A program made the position numbers and the translations under genes. This document shows, piece by piece, positions 1-10,620 of a DNA stretch of 64,000 bases. Position 1 is the stretch's first letter, and each line of letters starts with the position of its first letter. The DNA comes from Mrakia gelida (taxonomy: Eukaryota > Basidiomycota > Tremellomycetes > Cystofilobasidiales > Mrakiaceae). The stretch covers positions 496,001 through 560,000 of the forward strand of contig BRON01000006.1 of assembly GCA_024345305.1 (NCBI GenBank), in the 5' to 3' direction. The notes below the pieces were generated by a model. That model was not told the origin of the DNA. It saw nothing but the letters and a program-made list of their open reading frames with translations, and made no database searches.

Positions 1-33
1 GAAGGAGAAGGGAGTCGAGCGAGCCGAATCCGT

Positions 34-1666
34 TCAACGCGTGAAGAGCGACTTCTTCCTAGTCCCACTTCCAGGTCGTTTGGCTGAGCGAGATTCTCGA
101 GCGTAGAGGCGATGAGCCTCTCTGAGGTGGAAGGGAGTCAGGGGACCTGTGTGGCCTTGGGCTTGTTGGACTTCGCGAGCTGGGGAAGGGAGGAGGGAAG
201 AGAGGGAAGAGGGGAGGCGAAGTCAGTTTGAGATTCCAGTCGGAGTGAAGGAGCTTGGGAAGGCAGATTGAAGGTGGTGTATTGGTGGGGTGGCGCTGAA
301 GTGGTTGAGGTGGTTCGAGGACGCGAAGAGGAGACGACGCGTCGACTCGAGGTGAGTCTACGCAACTCGCGGAGAGTCTTCAACGGTGTCCAGCTAGCAC
401 GACGTAGAAGAGAAAAACAGGCACGAGGAACGCGAAGAGAGATGCGACGAACCTTTCCTGATGATCAGACCGACGTAGACCTTCGAAATACCTCCCACGA
501 TCTGAGCGAGCTCGTCCGAGATGGTGTGACCCGTCGTGTGGATGATGTACTGCAAAAAGGAAGAAGGAGGAGGCTTCGGTAAGTTACTCTGATACGTGAT
601 CGAGCGGTAGGCTGAGGCGAGTGAGAGTGAAGAAGCTCGAGGAGAGGGAGGAGATGGGTCGAGGAGGATGAAGGAAGGAGGGAGGTGTTGAGCTCGAGCT
701 CCAGTCGAAGGTCACCCCGCTCGCCGTCGCCACACCTCCTCGAGAGAGAAACCATCTCGAGCAGATGTGGCACAACGTCCAGAGCGGCGACTAGTGGCAG
801 GAGTGGTTAAGAAAGGGTGGACGAGGTGGACGAACCTTCTTCATCTGAGCTCGAGGGAAGGACGAGGTCTTCCACGAGTCGAACCTCGCTCGTTGATTCT
901 TGTCCATGTGGTCGACGAGGAGCCTGTTCCAACCAGACAACAGTGAAGAGATCAGCATCGTCTACCCTTCATAGAGATTGCCTCGACACTAGGAGGGCAG
1001 CCAACGAGGGCGAGAACGAGAGCGAACGTACATCTGAGCTTCCTTGACCTCATCCAACCTCTCCTTCACCTCCTTCGCCTCTCCCGCCGCCCCACCCATC
1101 TCATCATCCTCGTCCTCCTCTTCTTCCTCCTCCTCCTCCATCCCAGTCCCACCAGCTCCAGCAGTCCCTTCCCTTCCGCCACCATCCATCGTCGACTCTC
1201 TCCTCCTCGATCCACCCATGGGCGTCCCAGCTCGACTCCCTCCCGCCACGCTCCTACTCCTGCTCCCAGCTCTCCCTTCTAGATCCTCGTCGTAGTCGTC
1301 GTCCCTGTTGAGACCTGCATCCTGATTTCCATCCCCTGCTCCATCTACGAGGTCGTCTTCGTCGATGTCGTCCTCGAGGGAGAGGGAGCGTTCCTTCTGC
1401 TTCTTCTTGGACGGTCGAACTCGTTTGGGAGCGGCTGAGGAGGGAGTGCTGTTCCGTTGGGGAGAGACGGACGAGTTGGCAGCAGCGATTTTGTTGGCTC
1501 TGGGTTTGTAGGGACCTCGTGATCCCTTCCCTGTAGGTTTGTTGGAGTTGCGATTCGTAGGAGGAGGAGGATTGGGAACTGGAGAGAAGGAGGAAGGGGA
1601 GCCGCCTCCGGGAGAGGAGTAGGGCTGGTAGGACTGCTGCTGGTCGTAAGGCTGAGAGTAGTCCAT
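34..1666 (-). CDS. TAF11: TFIID subunit TAF11 (TAFII28-like)
   Basis: TAF11 pairs with TAF13 through a histone fold inside TFIID, in the nucleus. Exon 1 (1666 down to about 1040) encodes a long disordered N-terminus with QPY repeats, a basic KKKQK patch and a Glu/Asp run, ending in a helix like the family's linker. The conserved C-terminal fold is split over small exons: a block reading RARFDSWKTSSFPRAQMKK near 900-830, then GHTISDELAQIVGGISKVYV near 520-460, then LTPFHLREAHRLYA near 130-75. The last matches the HMREA helix of the family. The stop is TGA at 34-36. The ATG at 1666 opens the only long N-terminal exon. The gene is divergent from the Zn2Cys6 factor. Family assignment is firm; exon edges were read from splice signals only. 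Confidence 0.85.
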
Positions 1667-1985
1667 GGGAGGGGTGAAGAGGAGAGGAAGGGAAGTAGGA
1701 GATCCGATAGAAGGTCAAGAGAAGATGGTGGCGATGGTTTGAAGTTCGGACGAAGCTCACCGTCTCGTCTCCTTCCCTTTTTCGCAGATTCGGAGTCAAA
1801 TCTGGACTCAGCTTCTTCCCTCGACCTCGTTCTCGTGTATATCACAGAGGTAAGCTTCCTCTCAGGTCAGCAGATATATTGATTTTTCGTTGACTCGGTG
1901 ACCCGCCGGGTTGGCCGCACGAGGCTTCATTTGAGCTCGTCTTTCCCTCAACGGCTTCCTCCTCTTCCCTCCCCTCCCTTCTTCC
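1667..1985. promoter_or_regulatory. Divergent promoter region, TAF11 / Zn2Cys6 factor
   Basis: This 319-bp interval separates two genes read outward, so it should hold both promoters and 5' UTRs. It is CT/GA rich towards both starts. No convincing TATA box or known operator is visible. Confidence 0.4.
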
Positions 1986-4900
1986 ATGCTTCCTTTCCCA
2001 GCAGGATCGTACAGCCATCAGCCTTATCCCTCCAGCTCGTCGTTTCCAGGCCTCTCTCATATTCCAGGTCCAGCAGCAGCGTCGGCGGCTCCTCCTCCGA
2101 TGGATCTCTCGATATCATCCTCGACTCCGTCCTCTTCTGAAGCAGGCCCAAGTCAAGGAAAGAAGAGGTCTAGAGCTCCCTCAACGAGTCAGAAGGGAGA
2201 CGGAGATTTCGGCAGTGGTGAGGGAGAGGACAAGAAGAAGAAGAAGGGCAAGGAGAAGGCACCAAAGAAGGAGGAAGAGAAGGATGAGAAGGAGAAGAAC
2301 CGAACCGGGCGAGCTTGTCGTGAGTGCTTTTCTCAACCTCCCTCTGCCGTCGTATCCAAGCTCGCACATCATGGAACTGACCTCTTTGCGATCGCTATCC
2401 ATCCCAGTCAACTGTCGACGGCAAAAGGTACGGCCAAGCATGAGGAACGAGCTCGAGAACGTGTTGATTGATCCCTCCTTATCTCCGCTTACCTTTCCTT
2501 CCTTTCGGTCTTTTCTTACCCTTCCTCTACCAGATGAAATGCGAAGGAGGAGACAACCCTCCTTGCGCTCGCTGTAAGGCCAGCAACTCGGATTGTATCT
2601 TTAAGCCTAGGGCGAACGTGAGCTCGACTTTCCTTCGTTCTCGTTCGCTCGCTCTCATCGAGTCCGGGAACCGAAGCTGACCTGTCTTCCTCACTTCCTC
2701 GCTCTCTTTCTTGCTTGCCGTTCCAGGCTGCCATTCTTATCGACGACGCTCAGTGGTGAGTGCTTTCTCTGAACGGGACTTAGGTTGTGGTGTGCTCGAA
2801 CGGCCGTCGTGTTGTTTCGAAGCTCAGCTCTCGTCGAGCGACCCTCGACGCGTCGCTTGGACTGACTCTCTCCCTTTCGATCCTTCGTTCATCAGGCAGG
2901 AAATGGTCGAGCGCCGTCTAGGCTCCCTCGAATCGGAAATGAGAGCAGGTCACCACCGCCCTCCATCGCCAACTCGGTCGTCCTCAGGCATGAGCATCGT
3001 CCACCCTCCCTCCTCCTCCTCTTCCTCCCATCGTCGACTCTCCCAATCCTTCCCCGACTCCCAACAACCACTCCCTTACACCGCCTACCCTCAACCAACC
3101 CCCAATCAGTCGGACGTCAAGTCGGAGATCAGATTCGTCAACTCTCCACCGTGCTCTCCCACCTTCTTTTCAACTCCTCAAACCGCCAACGCGATGCCTC
3201 CTCCGCCTCTCCCTCCTCCACGGACAGCATCGCCTCAGATGACGGAACGGTTCAGGTCAATGGCCGATACGCTAGGGCTGACTCTCGAGCAGCTGCAGGA
3301 GACTCGGACGTCGATTTTCGACGGAGGGAGGGAGGTCGATATGACGGCTTTGACTTTCGAGGGAGTCATGACTTGCTGGGAATTGTGAGTGCATCCTCTT
3401 CGGCGCTCCCGTCGTAGACATCTGGAGCGGCATTCATTCGTACTGTCGGAGAGACGGCCGACCTTCGTTTCTCTCCTCGTCCTCGTCGCTCGCGTCCTCC
3501 CACTTCAGCTTTCACACCAACCTCCTCCCTCACCTCTGGTCCTTCCCTCTTCCACCTTCACCACGACCATCAAAACTCCTCCTCGCTGCGGTCTTAGCAG
3601 CAGCAACTCTCCTTCATCCCTCTCCCCAAATCACCTCTCTCCACGTCCAGACTTCGCACCTCCTCGATCTCGCTCTCTCCGACCTCGTTCTTGCTCCCCT
3701 TCGACCACCGCCCCCGAATCGCGACGGAACCTCGAAACCATCGGAGCCTGGCGAGCTGGACGATGTAGTTGGGCTGTGTGTGACGATGACCTGGTTGGTT
3801 GGACTGGAAGCAGGAGGAGAGACCGGTGGAGGGAGGAGAGGAGAGGTGTTGATGGGTTTGGCTTGGAGGTTGGCCGCTGATAAGTGTTTGAGGGGAGGAA
3901 AGGTTGCGGAGGAACATAGGAAACGAGTTTGGGAACTAGTGCAGGTGAGTCTCGTTTCCCTCGTCGCGAAATCCTGTTTTCTCGTCCTTCGTGCGAGTTC
4001 GACTCGACGCGTCGCTGACTGCGACTCTTCTTTCCCGTCTACTCTTCTCCGACTTCCGACCACCGTCCTGCAGATAACCGAACTCTTCCACTCCTCTCTC
4101 ACTCTTTCTCGACCACTCCTACCGGCGAACCCTCCTCCAGACCTTCCCTCCCTCACCACTCTCGCAACACCACCTCTCTTCCAAGCCGTTGCTGCCCTTT
4201 CGCGGATCTTGCACGGCCTCATGTCCTCGTTCGCGTCAAGATCATTCCCTAGCGTAGTCGAGATGCTGGCTTCGAGAGCACGAGGTGCGAGAGGGGACTC
4301 GAGAAGAGACGCGCTGGGTTATCAAGACGAGGTTCTCGTCAAGAGGTTCAAGCTTGGTGAGTTTGCCGCGCTTGCCTTTCTTCAAACCCTCGAGAGGACG
4401 TTCTGACCTTGCTGCTTCGACTGTAATCGCAGAGGTCGACGAATGGGCGAAGAAATGGCTCGGAGCCATCGCTTGTGAGTTCAGCCCTGCCTCCTTCTCC
4501 CTGCGACCCGAGCTCATGACGTCCCCTCCTCTCTTCCCTCGCCTCCTCAGCTTCAAATCTTGGCACCTCGGCGTTCTCGACCATCCCAGATCCAGCGGCG
4601 CTCAAGTTCGTTCGCTTTCCTCCCCCAGCTTGCGTACGAAACCGTCACTGACTCAACCCTCGCTCTCATCTCGACTCCCTCAGCTTCCTCGTCCTCATCT
4701 ACCACAGCAGTACCCTCCTCGGATCCATCATACAACGATGCAAGGCCGACGGGCCTACGGCGGACGACGACGCGTCCTGTCTCGCGACTTCGAGAGCGTT
4801 GCTTCAAGTTTTGAACACGAACGTCGAACTTGGCTCGTCGGCTGGTAGGCTTCCGTTGGGCCTTCTCATGGTGAGCTCCCCTCTTATTTTCTCACGCCTT

Positions 4901-5731
4901 AACTCGAAGCGAATGCTGAGCTGGCTCTTCATCCCTTCTCAGTTCTTCAAGCTCGCCGCGACCTTCGTCGTCGAAGGCGTCTCGACTGGAAAGACGTCCA
5001 GAGACGGTCAGTCTTTTCTCGTCTGGCCTTACCTCGCCGAGACCTTGACTGAGCCTCCTTTGTTTCTCCCTCTCAGACCTCTCTCTCGTCCAAACTCTCA
5101 TCCAATCCATCCAACTCACCTCCCCACCGACCTCCTCCCCTCCCGCCCTTCTCCTGGCCAGCCTCCTCGAAACCTACACCGCCGCTCAGGTAACTCAAGA
5201 GAACGTCATCATCACCACTCCCACTCCCACCCTCTTCTCTTCATCCTCCTTCCCCCAACATCAGCAAAACACCGGAAACAACGACGTCGGCTCTGTTCTC
5301 TCCGCCGTCCAACTCGACCAGCACGATTTCTTCGCTTCCCTCTCCTCGCCCTCTCGGATGGGACCTGGTCTCTCGGGAGTCGCCAGTCCTATGGGCTTCG
5401 GGGATCTGAACTCTCTGGGGATGGGTGGCGGTGGTGGTGGAGGTGTGGGAGCTGGCGTTGCCGATTTTGGAGCAGGGTTCGATTTGGGAGGAGGAGGAGG
5501 AGGAGGAACGGACGCGTTCGAAGGAGACGTTGCTTTCCCTACGTCAGTCCTACCTTCCGGTCTCGGCTCTGTCTCTCATTTCGAGTCTTTGCTTGAAACC
5601 TACTGAACCCTGGCTTTCTTGATCCTTTGCACAGATATCTACATACCAACTTCTCTTCAGCACCCTCAGCCGTCGCGTCCAACGACTCATCTTGGCCTCC
5701 CTCCTTCATCCCTGGATCTGGGAGGTGGTAG
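1986..5731 (+). CDS. Zn2Cys6 fungal transcription factor
   Basis: This is a nuclear DNA-binding regulator of the fungal binuclear zinc cluster class; its target is unknown. The N-terminus is Ser/Pro-rich, followed by a KKKKKGKEKAPKK nuclear-localisation-like stretch at about 2235-2270. The zinc cluster is assembled over three exons: ACLNCRRQK across two introns (2310-2436), then MKCEGGDNPPCARC and SNSDC (2535-2618). This gives all six cysteines with CX2CX6CX6CX2CX6C spacing. A short coiled-coil-like segment follows (QEMVERRLGSLESEM, near 2900). The middle region (3500-5100) reads like the helical fungal TF regulatory domain, and the tail carries glycine runs near 5430-5510. The stop is TAG at 5729-5731. 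About ten short introns interrupt it. The DNA-binding class is certain; exon edges in the regulatory region are less so. Confidence 0.8.
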
Positions 5732-6105
5732 AACGATCTAATGACATGTCAGTCTCTAACGTAGACTCTCGTGTCATGTTGTTCCTCCTCGCTGCTGGTC
5801 ACGTCGAAGAACGACGGGCGCTTCTGCTCTCCCTCTGCCTTCCTTGACGACTCTCGACGACGCGTTTTCTTCCGTCTTTTCCTTCCTAAGTTTTTCAGCT
5901 CGTTTTCTCGTGAGCTGATCCCGTAGATATCTTGGTCATCTAGCCGACGAGCTTCTCTGCCAGCGGTCTGTGAGCAGAACAAAAAAACAAGGAATTGACC
6001 GACGCCGGTCGTTTCAATCTGGGAGGCAGGCAGCCTGACCGTTTCTGGGTTCTGCTCTTTACCGCTATCCACACCCACACCCACAACCCTCACCACACAC
6101 ACAAC
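5732..6105. other. Intergenic region, 3' UTR and DUF1479 promoter
   Basis: This 374-bp tandem intergenic interval contains the 3' UTR of the zinc-cluster gene and the promoter and leader of the DUF1479 gene. A CA-rich leader (CACAC repeats, 6070-6104) lies directly before the ATG. I see no RNA gene or repeat. Confidence 0.4.
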
Positions 6106-8584
6106 ATGCTTCGCACTACACTCTCCTCTTCCCGCGTCCCTCAGACCCTCGCCCTTCGAGGAGTTCGACACACTTCCGTTCAGCGTGAGCTCTTCTCTTC
6201 CTCCCTTCGCCTCCTCTCCTCCAACTCATCACTCACTTTCCCTTCCTTTCGACTTCCTTTCAACTCAGCAGCATCTGCCGCACCAGCAGCGGATGGTGGA
6301 TCCATCATGGACGCTTTCGCTTCCACCTCTACTGGAGCTGCAGTCCTTCCCCAGCGATTCTCCGATCTCAAGAAGCAGGTGAGCTCGGCCTCTCCTTCCC
6401 TCTTTCTTTCCCTTGGGAGTTCACGAGCTGATCATCCCTTCTTCTTCTTCTTCCTCCTCATCAGCTCTGGCACCCTTCCCTGGAAACGCGATGGAAGGAA
6501 GTCCTCGCTGAGCTTGAGGTCGAGACCAAGAGGATCGTTACCGAGAGAGAGGGAGGGAAAGAGGTGAGCTCGAACGAGAGATGATCGGCGATTCGAAGAG
6601 CTGACCGTCCTTTGTTTTCTTCGTTCGTTTTGTTTCCTCGTTCGTAAGATGATCCCGAGACTTCCCTTCTCCCAGATCCAAGCTGGGAAGATTGATCCCG
6701 AGCTTTCGGAGGGGATTTTCAAGACTGGCTCTGTGATCATCGAGGGAGCTGTATCGGAACAGGTTCGTCTCGTTTCGTTGTTGTCGATCCTCTTTGCCTT
6801 TGCGGCAGTTGTGGTATGCTCGCTGGCTCATTCGCTGACTCAGGTTTGATTCCGACCTTTAGGAGGCACTCAAGTGGAAGGCCGATATTCTGGAGTACGC
6901 GAGAGTCAACAAGGAGCATGTTCGAGGTGAGTCCGTTTCGCGTCGAGTTCGTTCGCGACTCCAGTCTGATCTCTCTCCTCCTTCAGGATTCCCCGCCGAG
7001 GAGATCCAGGTCTTCGAGTTCTACAACAGCAAGTCTCAAACCTCAGCTCGAACGCATCCCAACGTCGTCGCGACCCAACGATGGCTCCTTAACTTCCTCC
7101 CTACGTCCAACAAGGCCGAAGCGAAGGTCTCTCTCCGAACGGTCATCTCCTACTACGACCGATTGAGGATCAGGACTCCCGGAGACGCCAAGTTTGCGCT
7201 GGGTCCGCACATAGACGGCGGATCTCTTGAGAGGTGGGAAGATCCTTGTGAGTACTGTGCAAACGAGCCTCGCGACGCGACTCGCGAGCTGAAGAGCTCA
7301 TCACTTCATGGATGAGTCGCCTGAGTTGCACTCAATCTTTAGCTCGAATGCGTACGATTCGAGAGTCGGGAACTGACCTCTTCGCCTCTTTCCCGGATTC
7401 CATTCTTCCTCAGCCTACCGTTCGTGCTTCGCCGACATCCTCTCCGCCGACTCGAAAGGATGGAAAGAGCACAACCCTTACGACATTACTCCTCGAATCG
7501 ATGCCGACATGGATATGTACAAGTTAGGGAAGGGAGCCTGTGGTGTTTTGAGGCCATGGCAGGTTCGTGTCTCTCCCTTCGCCCTCGTTCAACCAACCCA
7601 ACGCGTCGCTTTCACCTTCGATCGTTCCCTCGCTTCTTCGATCTCCAGAACCTCCTTACTGATCTACTCTTCGCACTCGGTCTCGTTCATTAGGGTTGGA
7701 CCTCGCTCTCGAACACAGGACCTGGAGAGGGAACCCTTCGAGTCTTCCCTAACGTTCGACTCGCGAACGCCTACGTGATGCTTCGACCCTTCTTCTCCCC
7801 AAAACCCGACGTCGGAGGTAGCCTGAAGGCCGAGGACTGGGCTGTGGATCTCGAGAGTACCGCCTTCCCTGGGAGTGCACCTGGACTTGGTGAGCCATCT
7901 TTTCTCTTCCTTCTTACCTCGATTTTCTTGTTCGTCGAAAATCGACGTGACAACTTGATACTGACTCGTCGACCTCCTCTCGTCGGATCTACAGGTCTGG
8001 AACTCACCGACGCGTCTCATCCTCATCTCAAGTTGGAAGAGACGATGACTTCGATGCCTCGAGTCAAGCCAGGAGATCAGGTTCGTTCACTCAATTCGAA
8101 GTGAGGCGTCGACGACGCGTCTTTCCCATTTCCGCTCTGATCCTTCGCACTTTCGTTGTTTTCCCAGGTCTACTGGTTCTCCGATGTTATCCACGCCGTC
8201 GAGAAGAACCACAACGGAACGGGAGACTCGAGCGTCCTCTACATCCCCGCCATTCCTCTCACCGAACAAAAGTTCGTCTCCCTCTCAGTTTCGCTTCGCT
8301 TCGCTTCACTCCCGTCTGACCTCTCTCCCTCCCCCTTCTTTCCCTGTCTCAGCGCCACTCACCTCCGTAAACAAGCCAAGAACTTCGCCGCCGGACTCCC
8401 CTCGCCTGACTTCCCCCAGGGACAAGGCGAGTCCCTCAACGTCGGTCGATCGACTCCTGCCAGCGTCGTCTCCCTCGAAGCTAGGAGAGTTCTCGGGCTG
8501 GAGAAGTTTGAGATCCCTGCGGATGCTGAGAAGGGGGAGAGGGAGGTCCTCGAGTCCTGGAACGCGAAGTTCCAGAAGGTTTGA
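6106..8584 (+). CDS. DUF1479 family protein (YbiU-like), mitochondrial-type presequence
   Basis: This protein belongs to the DUF1479 family, with a fold related to 2-oxoglutarate/Fe(II) dioxygenases; the substrate is unknown. Exon 1 gives a presequence rich in Ser, Thr and Arg starting MLRTTLSSSRVPQTLALRG, which suggests mitochondrial import. Family hallmarks follow in order: LPFSQIQAGKIDPELSEGIF (6665-6720), the GPHIDGGSLERWEDP block (7204-7245) with a candidate metal-binding HxD, GVLRPWQ-GWTSLSNTGPGEGTL (7545-7740), AYVMLRPFFSPKPDVGG, and VYWFSDVIHAVE (8168-8203) with a candidate distal His. Length, about 430-450 residues, is normal. The stop is TGA at 8582-8584. It has about ten introns. 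It lies just downstream of, and in the same direction as, the zinc-cluster gene. The HxD...H catalytic role is inferred from the family fold. Confidence 0.85.
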
Positions 8585-8909
8585 TCGCGCCACTCAGAGG
8601 CTTCGTTCTGTTTCCTTGATGTGCTTTGGTTTGAGCTTCGTGAACGCATCGAGTTTGAACATGCTATGTACACATGTTGTCGGTCGATATTTGTCGTTGC
8701 AAGAAGAGAACGAATCAAAACGCCGGGTGAAGCGAGAAGGAAGAGCAGTGGTGGGTAACAGGAGATGGGTGAATCGACGCGTCGATCCGAGGTGTCGACT
8801 AAACTTCCGGCTCTCTTACAAGAGGTGTGTGTGAACGATATCACGCATGTGATCCCGATCAGGTCTTCGTCTAGAGCCTGCTAGTCTGGGTGTGTAAGAG
8901 CAAAATGAA
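8585..8909. other. Convergent 3' intergenic region
   Basis: This 325-bp interval lies between the stop codons of the DUF1479 gene (+) and the unknown mitochondrial gene (-). It has one ACGCGTC motif near 8776. I see no gene in it. Confidence 0.4.
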
Positions 8910-10069
8910 CTACGAACTCGTCTCTCCCTCCCTCTGCTCCTCCTCTCTCCTCTTCATCCCCCTCTCCTCCTTCCCCTTATCCATCACCTCCAACCTCCTC
9001 AACAACTCCACCCTCTCCTCCCCCTCCGGCGTCTCCTCAATCAACCTCTTCCTCGCCTCCAATCGCTTCGCGACCTTCTCCTCCTCGCTAAGCAAGAACC
9101 ACTCCGCCGACGACAACTCCCTCCTCTGCCTCTTGTTGAACACCTTCACGTATTTCGTGAACCCTTCTTCGCTCTTCTCCGTCGAGGAAGTCGTCGGTCC
9201 AGCGATCCTCCTCACGTTCCCTCCACCAGCTCGAAGAAGCACCTCCTCCTCGTCCTGCCTCTTCAAGAACTTGCTCGCGTGTTCGAGGTAAGCCGCCCTC
9301 ATGGCCGGTAAGGGTTTCGTCAGAGCTCGTCTGAGGTAAACGACTTTACGTTTGTATTCGAAGTGGGTTGGAGGATCGAGGGTTCGGAGGAGACGATTCC
9401 AGTTTGGAGGGGTGATTGTTTGGAACCAGGCGAGGGTGTCGAGGTTGAGGTTGAGGGTTCGAGGGAGTTTGGGGGATTGAGGGACCGAGGCGAGGGATGT
9501 TGGAGCGAGGTAGGGGGCTGGGGTGGAGAGGGGCTGAGGAAGCGAAGAGACAGAGGCGACAGAGTGAGTAAGAGGTCGAAGAGGGGGGGGGGGAGGAGAG
9601 GGAGGAGAGGGAAGGAAAGAGTCGAAGCTCACCGCTGAAAGTCCAAAGCTTCCTTCTACGAGCTTGTCTTGAGCACGAGCTCGTATGACCTTGCCACGAT
9701 TGGAGGGAGGGAAGGAGTTCGATGGGGGAGGAGAGGAGTTGGTGCGAGAGGAGGAGGGCATTCGACGAGGACTGCTGCTTCGAGGTCGAGAGAAGTAGGA
9801 GGAGGAAGAAGAACCGACGGACTGGAGAACGAACGGAAAGGGAGGGAATACAGGTTAGAAGAGAGAGCTCCGGGGGGGTCGAGTGTATATGTATGTATGC
9901 TTACGATGCGGTCCTCATGATCTTTACTAGTGGAGGTTGATAATGGCCGACGAGGGGAGGGAAGGAGGGAAGACGTCGAAGGGAAGGAGGAGGACGAGGT
10001 TGAAGTGAGGAGAAGCTGTCGACCGATGGAGGGACGAGCGACTCGAGAGATTGCTGAGGGGAAGGACAT
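8910..10069 (-). CDS. Unknown protein with mitochondrial presequence
   Basis: I do not recognise the family. Exon 1 (10069 to about 9905) starts MSFPSAISRVARPSIGRQ, a typical mitochondrial presequence rich in Ser, Arg and hydrophobics without acids. A GTAAGC donor leads to a second exon containing GKVIRARAQDKLVEG. An intron from about 9630 to about 9537, with a length divisible by three and a GTGAGCTTC donor, is followed by the main exon to 8910. That exon holds LAWFQTITPPNWNRLLRT, a region rich in basic and aromatic residues, and a highly charged C-terminal helix (EEEKVAKRLEARKRL then Glu/Arg repeats). The predicted length is about 275 residues. A mitochondrial ribosome or assembly factor is possible, but this is inference from size, charge and targeting only. 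Confidence 0.6.
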
Positions 10070-10620
10070 CTCACGAGGGAAGAGGGTAGGTATGAGTTGC
10101 TGTTGTTTCGATAATAGAGTCGTTGGGCGTTTAGGGAAGGGGAAGGAGAGAAGGTTGAGCTTGGAATGAAATTCGATTCGGGAGGAGAGCTTGATCGATC
10201 TCCCTCCCTTGCCTCCCTCCCAACGCTCGACACCTTCTTTTTTCGACTTCCTCTCCCTTGTTTTTCATCCTCGCCTTCTTTGATATCCCCACCCTCGACT
10301 ACTACCCGAAACCAGCTTCAAGAAGTCCTCGTTTCCTCGCCTCGCTCAACACGAGAGTCGCGCTCAGCTTCCCCTTCCCTCCCCTTCCCTCCTCGGCTCC
10401 CTTTCCCATCCTCCCCTCCTTCCACCCTTCCAGCTGGGTTATAGCAGACCAAAAGGAGACTCATCTTGATCGGACGTAGCTCGTAAAAGGTGAGGGCAAT
10501 TACATTTGCCTCCGAGCTCCTCCCTCTCCTCCCAAAGCTGACCTCTCTTTCGCACTCCCTCCCTCACCTTCCCCGCGACGAACGAACCTCAGCTTTCCCT
10601 CCCTCCCCTCCCCTCTCGCC
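10070..10620. promoter_or_regulatory. Divergent promoter region; possible upstream exon of the DMT gene
   Basis: These 551 bp separate the mitochondrial protein (-) from the transporter (+). A donor-like GTGAGGG near 10490, a CTGACC branch-like site near 10540 and CCTCAG near 10592 suggest an intron whose acceptor lies 28 bp before the annotated ATG. The transporter may therefore start in an upstream exon (open sequence 10166-10490), or this may be a 5'-UTR intron. I cannot decide from the sequence. Confidence 0.4.

Noticed and set aside
9363..10169. Plus-strand open frames opposite the mitochondrial protein gene
   Set aside because: They are Gly/Arg/Glu-rich shadows of the minus-strand coding exons.
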